Shown piece by piece: positions 6,567-9,645 of a DNA stretch of 9,645 nucleotides. A model generated the notes under the pieces. The model saw nothing but the letters and a program-made list of their open reading frames with translations. It did not search any database and was not told the origin of the DNA. The stretch lies in the NCBI GenBank assembly GCA_002360295.1, contig DEQI01000172.1, forward strand, positions 551 through 10,195. Reading direction: 5' to 3'. How positions within the stretch are numbered: the stretch's first letter is position 1; the number at the start of each line of letters is the position of its first letter. The DNA comes from Planococcaceae bacterium UBA3370 (lineage in GTDB: Bacteria > Bacillota > Bacilli > Bacillales_A > Planococcaceae). The translations under genes were made by a program, and so were the position numbers.

Positions 6567-7826
6567 CTATGCAATAATTTCACGTTCGTTTTGAAACTTT
6601 TTATAAACTTCATTTTTTATAATGTTCTTCAAAATTTGAACGACTGTCCATACTTCTACAAATGAATTATACAAAGCAACAGGGGCAAGTCGAATGCCGT
6701 TTGGTGCTCTAAAATCAGGAATGACACCTGCTTCTTTAAGCGCTTTACAAATACTTGCCGCTTCCTCATGGACTAAAAATACGTGTCCCCCTCGAGTTTC
6801 ATCGGTAGGATTACCGAATTGAAAAATATTAGGGATTTCTTGGTTTATACAATCCATTAAAAAGCCTGTTAATTGCAATGATTTTTTACGAATCGCTTCA
6901 ATCCCAACTTCTTCGAATATGGAAAGTGAGCCTTCTATTGGTGCTAAGCTTAAAATATGTGGCGTTCCAATTTGAAATGCACCTGCTGTATTGGCTGGAG
7001 TAAATTGTGTAGCTAAATCAAATTGCTTCTTCTTATCAGAGCCAAACCATCCAGCTAGACCTGGCATCGTCCCAAAATGTTTTTCATGTACGAACAATCC
7101 TGCAACTGAACCAGGGCCACCGTTTAAATGTTTATAATTGCACCAAAACGCAAAATCAACTTCTACATCATGTAGCTGATGTGGAATAGAACCGATAGAG
7201 TGACATAAATCGAATCCGACGATAATTCCATGGTCATGAGCAGCCTTTGTAATCGCAGCGATGTCTAACACTTGGCCGCTACGGTATAAAACAGCTGGTA
7301 ATATAGCCACCGCTACATCGTCCGTCATCGCTTCGATTATTGCGTTTGTTGTAATCGTCTGACCATCTTCACTTTTTACAAATACTAAGTGCTCCTCTGG
7401 TAAATTGTGTACTTGAAGTTGACTTGCAATTGCATATAGATCTGAAGGAAAGTTGAGTTCATCTGCTAAAATTTTGTTTCGCTCAGCTGTTGGGCGGAAA
7501 AATGTAGCAAGTAGCTGATGCAAATTTGTTGTTGTGGAACCTGTTAAAATCACTTCTTCTTTTTTTGCACCAACTAAAGGTGCACACTTTTCTCCTAATT
7601 TTTCAGATAGGAAATACCATGGATGTTCACCGCTCGCCCATCCATCAATACCAAACTGTCTCCATGATTGTAATAAAGTGAATACACTGTTCTCAGCACG
7701 TTTTGATAAAAGTCCTAAAGAGTTACCGTCAAAGTAGTATTGATTGGCATTTTTGTAAAACTCTTTATCGTATTTTTTTAGTGGATCTTGACTATCTAGT
7801 AATACCGCTTTTTCTAAGCTTGTCAT
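6567..7826 (-). CDS. kynU: Kynureninase
   Basis: This PLP-dependent enzyme cleaves L-kynurenine to anthranilate and L-alanine. In the 419-residue form used here, the N-terminal [12 protein letters not shown], the cofactor-contacting [13 protein letters not shown] (Asp206, His209) and the Schiff-base motif [10 protein letters not shown] (Lys232) are all present. The C-terminal substrate-binding half ([15 protein letters not shown], then [18 protein letters not shown]) is also intact. A longer frame begins at a TTG at 7862, but that codon has no ribosome binding site and lies inside the predicted -10 box. The ATG at 7826 has AAAGGTGA 4 nt upstream and yields normal family length. It is the first gene of the kyn unit, 11 nt before kynA. 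No anthranilate-degrading gene is visible nearby, so anthranilate may be excreted or used elsewhere. Confidence 0.94.
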   Translation of the reverse strand: MTSLEKAVLLDSQDPLKKYDKEFYKNANQYYFDGNSLGLLSKRAENSVFTLLQSWRQFGIDGWASGEHPWYFLSEKLGEKCAPLVGAKKEEVILTGSTTTNLHQLLATFFRPTAERNKILADELNFPSDLYAIASQLQVHNLPEEHLVFVKSEDGQTITTNAIIEAMTDDVAVAILPAVLYRSGQVLDIAAITKAAHDHGIIVGFDLCHSIGSIPHQLHDVEVDFAFWCNYKHLNGGPGSVAGLFVHEKHFGTMPGLAGWFGSDKKKQFDLATQFTPANTAGAFQIGTPHILSLAPIEGSLSIFEEVGIEAIRKKSLQLTGFLMDCINQEIPNIFQFGNPTDETRGGHVFLVHEEAASICKALKEAGVIPDFRAPNGIRLAPVALYNSFVEVWTVVQILKNIIKNEVYKKFQNEREIIA

Positions 7827-7861
7827 AAAATCACCTTTTTCAATTTTTTTCCTTACATTCA

Positions 7862-7890
7862 ATGATAAAAGTGTATATTTCTGAAGTCAA
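7862..7890 (-). promoter_or_regulatory. Sigma-A promoter of the kyn operon
   Basis: On the minus strand TTGACT (7890-7885) is followed after exactly 17 bp by TATCAT (7867-7862), each matching five of six consensus bases. Transcription would start near 7855, leaving about 29 nt before the kynU ATG at 7826. This is too short for a T-box, a riboswitch or an attenuator. Control should therefore act on initiation. It is the best promoter match in the window. Confidence 0.7.
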
Positions 7891-7907
7891 TGAAAATTCT
7901 GATAATA
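7884..7907 (-). promoter_or_regulatory. Candidate CodY operator overlapping the kyn -35 box
   Basis: Two 15-nt sequences, TATTATCAGAATTTT (7907-7893) and AATTTTCATTGACTT (7898-7884), each match 11 of 15 positions of the CodY consensus AATTTTCWGAAAATT. They overlap by exactly 6 nt, the arrangement described for many CodY-bound sites. The second covers the whole -35 hexamer, so binding would block polymerase. The sites are imperfect and the region is AT-rich, so this is a prediction only. Confidence 0.35.
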
Positions 7908-8123
7908 TTATTGGTGGATAATTATGCTTCTAATAGTTGATTTACTACTTTAAATCGATAAAGTAAGTGAAAAATTGCTGCTGTAATTATTATATTAAAA
8001 TAATAATATCCCGTTAGTTTACCTGGTTCTTAAATACAGAGGTGATAGAACAAGCTGTTATCTAGTGAATTTAAATGTATAATTATGTTAAATGGATAGA
8101 CAGCATGAAAGGAAGTCGATTAG
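7908..8123. other. Divergent intergenic region between kynU and tag
   Basis: This AT-rich, non-coding stretch holds three inverted repeats. A bulged one has TTTACTACTTT (7941-7951) against AAAGTAAGTGAAA (7960-7972). A perfect AT-only one has ATTATTAT (7986-7993) against ATAATAAT (8000-8007). The short palindrome ATAATATTAT (7902-7911) straddles its left edge. The first two could serve as operators for the divergent promoters or be low-complexity coincidences. No small gene with a ribosome binding site is supported here. Confidence 0.4.
8055..8083 (+). promoter_or_regulatory. Candidate promoter for the tag operon
   Basis: A perfect TATAAT (8078-8083) lies 17 bp downstream of CTGTTA (8055-8060), a poor -35 with three matches. 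Initiation would fall near 8090, giving a leader of about 34 nt before the GTG start. It is plausible from position and spacing, but the weak -35 keeps this tentative. Confidence 0.4.
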
Positions 8124-8693
8124 GTGAATAGATGTGCGTGGGTTAAGCTAGATGAGCCGTTATATGTAGACTATCATGATACCGAGTGGGGCGTACCAGT
8201 TTATGATGACCGACAATTATTTGAAATGATTTGTTTGGAAGGGGCACAAGCAGGGCTGAGCTGGTGGACTATTTTACAAAAAAGAGAAGGATATAGAAAA
8301 GCATTTGACGAATTTGATGCTTCAGAAATTGTGCAATATACAGAAGATAAGCTAGCAGCATTGCGAGAAGATTCTCGTATTGTACGCAATAAATTGAAGA
8401 TTGCTAGCGTAGTCACTAATGCGCAAGCTTTTTTACGTATACAAGAAAAACACGGTTCCTTTTCAAATTATATTTGGAGCTTTGTTGACCATAAACCAAT
8501 TCATAATCATTGGTCAACCATAGCTGATGTTCCTGTCACAACGCCAATAAGCGATAAAATGAGTAAGCAATTAAAAAAAGATGGCTTTAAATTTGTCGGA
8601 AGTACGATTTGTTATTCATTTATGCAGGCTGTCGGTATGGTAAACGATCATACGCAGGAATGTTATTTGTATAAAGGGAATGATGAATATTAA
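8124..8693 (+). CDS. tag: DNA-3-methyladenine glycosylase I
   Basis: This 189-residue base-excision repair enzyme removes 3-methyladenine from alkylated DNA, leaving an abasic site. The sequence follows E. coli Tag closely from end to end, from memory. The zinc-binding residues are Cys4, His18, His176 and Cys180. The catalytic-pocket segment is LFEMICLEGAQAGLSWWTIL, with Glu39 at the place of E. coli Glu38 and Trp47 nearby. The C-terminal GFKFVGSTICYSFMQAVGMV is also conserved. The start is GTG, preceded by AAAGGAAG 9 nt upstream; the Cys4 zinc ligand fixes the N-terminus. The stop codon overlaps the ribosome binding site of the next gene, which begins 12 nt later. No alkylation-response regulator (Ada-like) is adjacent, so there is no sequence sign of an adaptive response. 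Confidence 0.96.
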   Translation: MNRCAWVKLDEPLYVDYHDTEWGVPVYDDRQLFEMICLEGAQAGLSWWTILQKREGYRKAFDEFDASEIVQYTEDKLAALREDSRIVRNKLKIASVVTNAQAFLRIQEKHGSFSNYIWSFVDHKPIHNHWSTIADVPVTTPISDKMSKQLKKDGFKFVGSTICYSFMQAVGMVNDHTQECYLYKGNDEY

Positions 8694-8705
8694 AGGAGAC
8701 TAATC

Positions 8706-9323
8706 ATGGATAATAAATGGCTTCATTGGGCAAAAAGAATTCAAGCGATATCACAATCAGGAATCGCTTTTACTAAAGATGAATTTGATTTAGAACGCTA
8801 TGAGGAATTAAGAATGATTAGTGCCGAAATGCTAGCAGAACATGTAGATTTAGAGGTAGAACAGTTGCATATGTTATTTGCAAATGAAGAAGGTTACGCT
8901 ACGCCTAAAGTGGATGTTCGTGGTGTTGTTTTCCAGGAAGGTAAAATTCTTATGGTAAAGGAAAAAATAGATGATCATTGGTCTTTGCCAGGAGGATTTT
9001 GTGATGTGGGTTTATCTCCAACAGAAAATATCGTAAAAGAAATAAAAGAAGAATCTGGTTTTGATGTCAAACCAACTCGGTTATTAGCAGTCATGGATAA
9101 AAATAAGCATCCACATCCTCCAGAAGTTTATCACTATTATAAATTGTTTATTTTATGTGAGATTATTGGCGGACAGGCTACCAAAGGAATTGAAACACAA
9201 GAAATAGCCTTTTTTGAAGAGCATCATTTGCCACCCTTATCTTTAAATAGAAATACTCAATCGCAAATTAAAACAATGTTTGAGTATGATAGAAACCCAA
9301 ATAAAAAGGTAATTATTGATTAA
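8706..9323 (+). CDS. Nudix hydrolase with YjhB-type N-terminal domain
   Basis: This 205-residue Nudix hydrolase presumably cleaves a nucleoside-diphosphate-linked compound; ADP-ribose or related substrates are suggested for relatives. Residues 1-60 form the helical N-terminal domain typical of this subgroup (WLHWAKRIQAISQSGIAF and on). The Nudix domain starts near residue 68. The Nudix box spans 97-119: Gly97, then KEIKEESGF with the metal-binding glutamates Glu112, Glu115 and Glu116. Leu103 and Lys111 replace the general-consensus Glu and Arg, which I believe is usual in this subgroup (GG-x-x-DVG-LSP). The ATG has AAAGGAGA 5 nt upstream. The position directly after tag suggests a shared transcript concerned with damaged bases or nucleotides, but co-location alone does not prove a joint role. 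Confidence 0.9.
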   Translation: MDNKWLHWAKRIQAISQSGIAFTKDEFDLERYEELRMISAEMLAEHVDLEVEQLHMLFANEEGYATPKVDVRGVVFQEGKILMVKEKIDDHWSLPGGFCDVGLSPTENIVKEIKEESGFDVKPTRLLAVMDKNKHPHPPEVYHYYKLFILCEIIGGQATKGIETQEIAFFEEHHLPPLSLNRNTQSQIKTMFEYDRNPNKKVIID

Positions 9324-9346
9324 CGTATCAGGTTGGGAGGATTAAA

Positions 9347-9645
9347 ATGTTAGGCTTACCAAAGGGAGAAGTATATTTAGTTCCATGGACTAGCGAATGG
9401 GAAGAAGAATATTTACAAGAGAAAACAAAAATCGAAAAATTACTGGGTTCATTCATTTATAAGATACATCATATTGGCAGTACGGCGATACCTCACTTAA
9501 GTGCAAAGCCAATTATAGATATTGCTATTGAGTTAGTATCTTTTGAAGATGGAGAGAAGTGTATAGCAGCATTAGAAAGCTTGCATTATCAATTTAGAGG
9601 AACCAACATTTTGCCAGAAAGGTATGATACTATGTCAAGAAAATG
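9347..9645 (+). CDS. GrpB family protein (UPF0157), truncated by window end
   Basis: Only the first 99 codons are present. The segment VPWTSEWEEEYLQEKTKIEK is followed by HHIGSTAIPHLSAKPIIDIAI (residues 41-61), the hallmark of the GrpB/UPF0157 family. The family has a nucleotidyltransferase-like fold, with the GST motif at 44-46 and Asp58 at positions resembling the GS...D active site of that fold. The biochemical role of the family is not established. The full protein is usually around 170-180 residues, so roughly half is missing. The ATG at 9347 has TTGGGAGG 6 nt upstream and lies 23 nt after the Nudix stop, consistent with the same transcript. No frameshift is visible within the part shown. 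Confidence 0.88.
   Translation, partial: MLGLPKGEVYLVPWTSEWEEEYLQEKTKIEKLLGSFIYKIHHIGSTAIPHLSAKPIIDIAIELVSFEDGEKCIAALESLHYQFRGTNILPERYDTMSRK

Noticed and set aside
7827..7862. T-box or tryptophan-responsive leader before kynU
   Set aside because: The predicted transcript leader is only about 29 nt, too short for any T-box, TRAP site array or riboswitch.
8075..8131. Possible 18-codon leader peptide starting at ATG 8075 and overlapping the tag GTG start
   Set aside because: It has no ribosome binding site, would begin within the predicted -10 box, and has no regulatory codon pattern.
9061..9110. Nudix box lacking the consensus Glu and Arg as a sign of inactivity
   Set aside because: The metal-binding glutamates Glu112, Glu115 and Glu116 are present, and the Leu and Lys variants appear to be usual for this subgroup.

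Overview
The window is an AT-rich, low-GC Gram-positive chromosomal segment. It has strong AGGAGG-type ribosome binding sites, several TTG/GTG starts, and gene families typical of Bacillales. A structured intergenic repeat beginning TTGATTGGAGTGGAG and ending CGGAAACCAAC also points there. I would guess a Lysinibacillus/Solibacillus-like member of the Bacillaceae/Planococcaceae, but the genus is an inference. No phage, IS, tRNA, rRNA or CRISPR sequence is visible.

Region 1 (1-1424, leftward gene): a complete DmpA-type (family S58) self-processing aminopeptidase with a probable terminator. It is bracketed by two head-facing copies of an intergenic repeat that share a perfect 22-bp inverted segment. 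Region 2 (1425-3677, rightward): a promoter-proximal region with a 51-nt two-part inverted repeat, then a translationally coupled ABC exporter pair. The ATPase has a degenerate signature motif and lacks the switch histidine. A perfect 14-bp palindrome separates this unit from the next, convergent one.

Region 3 (3695-7907, leftward): a compact tryptophan-to-anthranilate operon in the order kynU, kynA, an NSS-family sodium symporter, kynB, with gaps of 11-17 nt. Tryptophan would enter through the symporter. KynA would oxidise it to N-formylkynurenine, KynB would release formate, and KynU would cleave kynurenine to anthranilate and alanine. A good sigma-A promoter (TTGACT, 17-bp spacer, TATCAT) lies just upstream of kynU. 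It leaves only about 29 nt of leader, so a T-box or riboswitch is excluded. A pair of CodY-like motifs with the characteristic 6-nt overlap covers the -35 region.

Region 4 (8124-9645, rightward, divergent from kyn): tag (3-methyladenine DNA glycosylase I), a Nudix hydrolase with the YjhB-type N-terminal domain, and a GrpB-family protein cut by the window end. They are closely spaced and probably co-transcribed.

Most of the window is well-understood metabolism. The points I find worth checking are the transporter embedded in the kyn operon and its altered Na1 site, the predicted CodY control, the unusual ABC ATPase, and the structured repeats around the peptidase gene.
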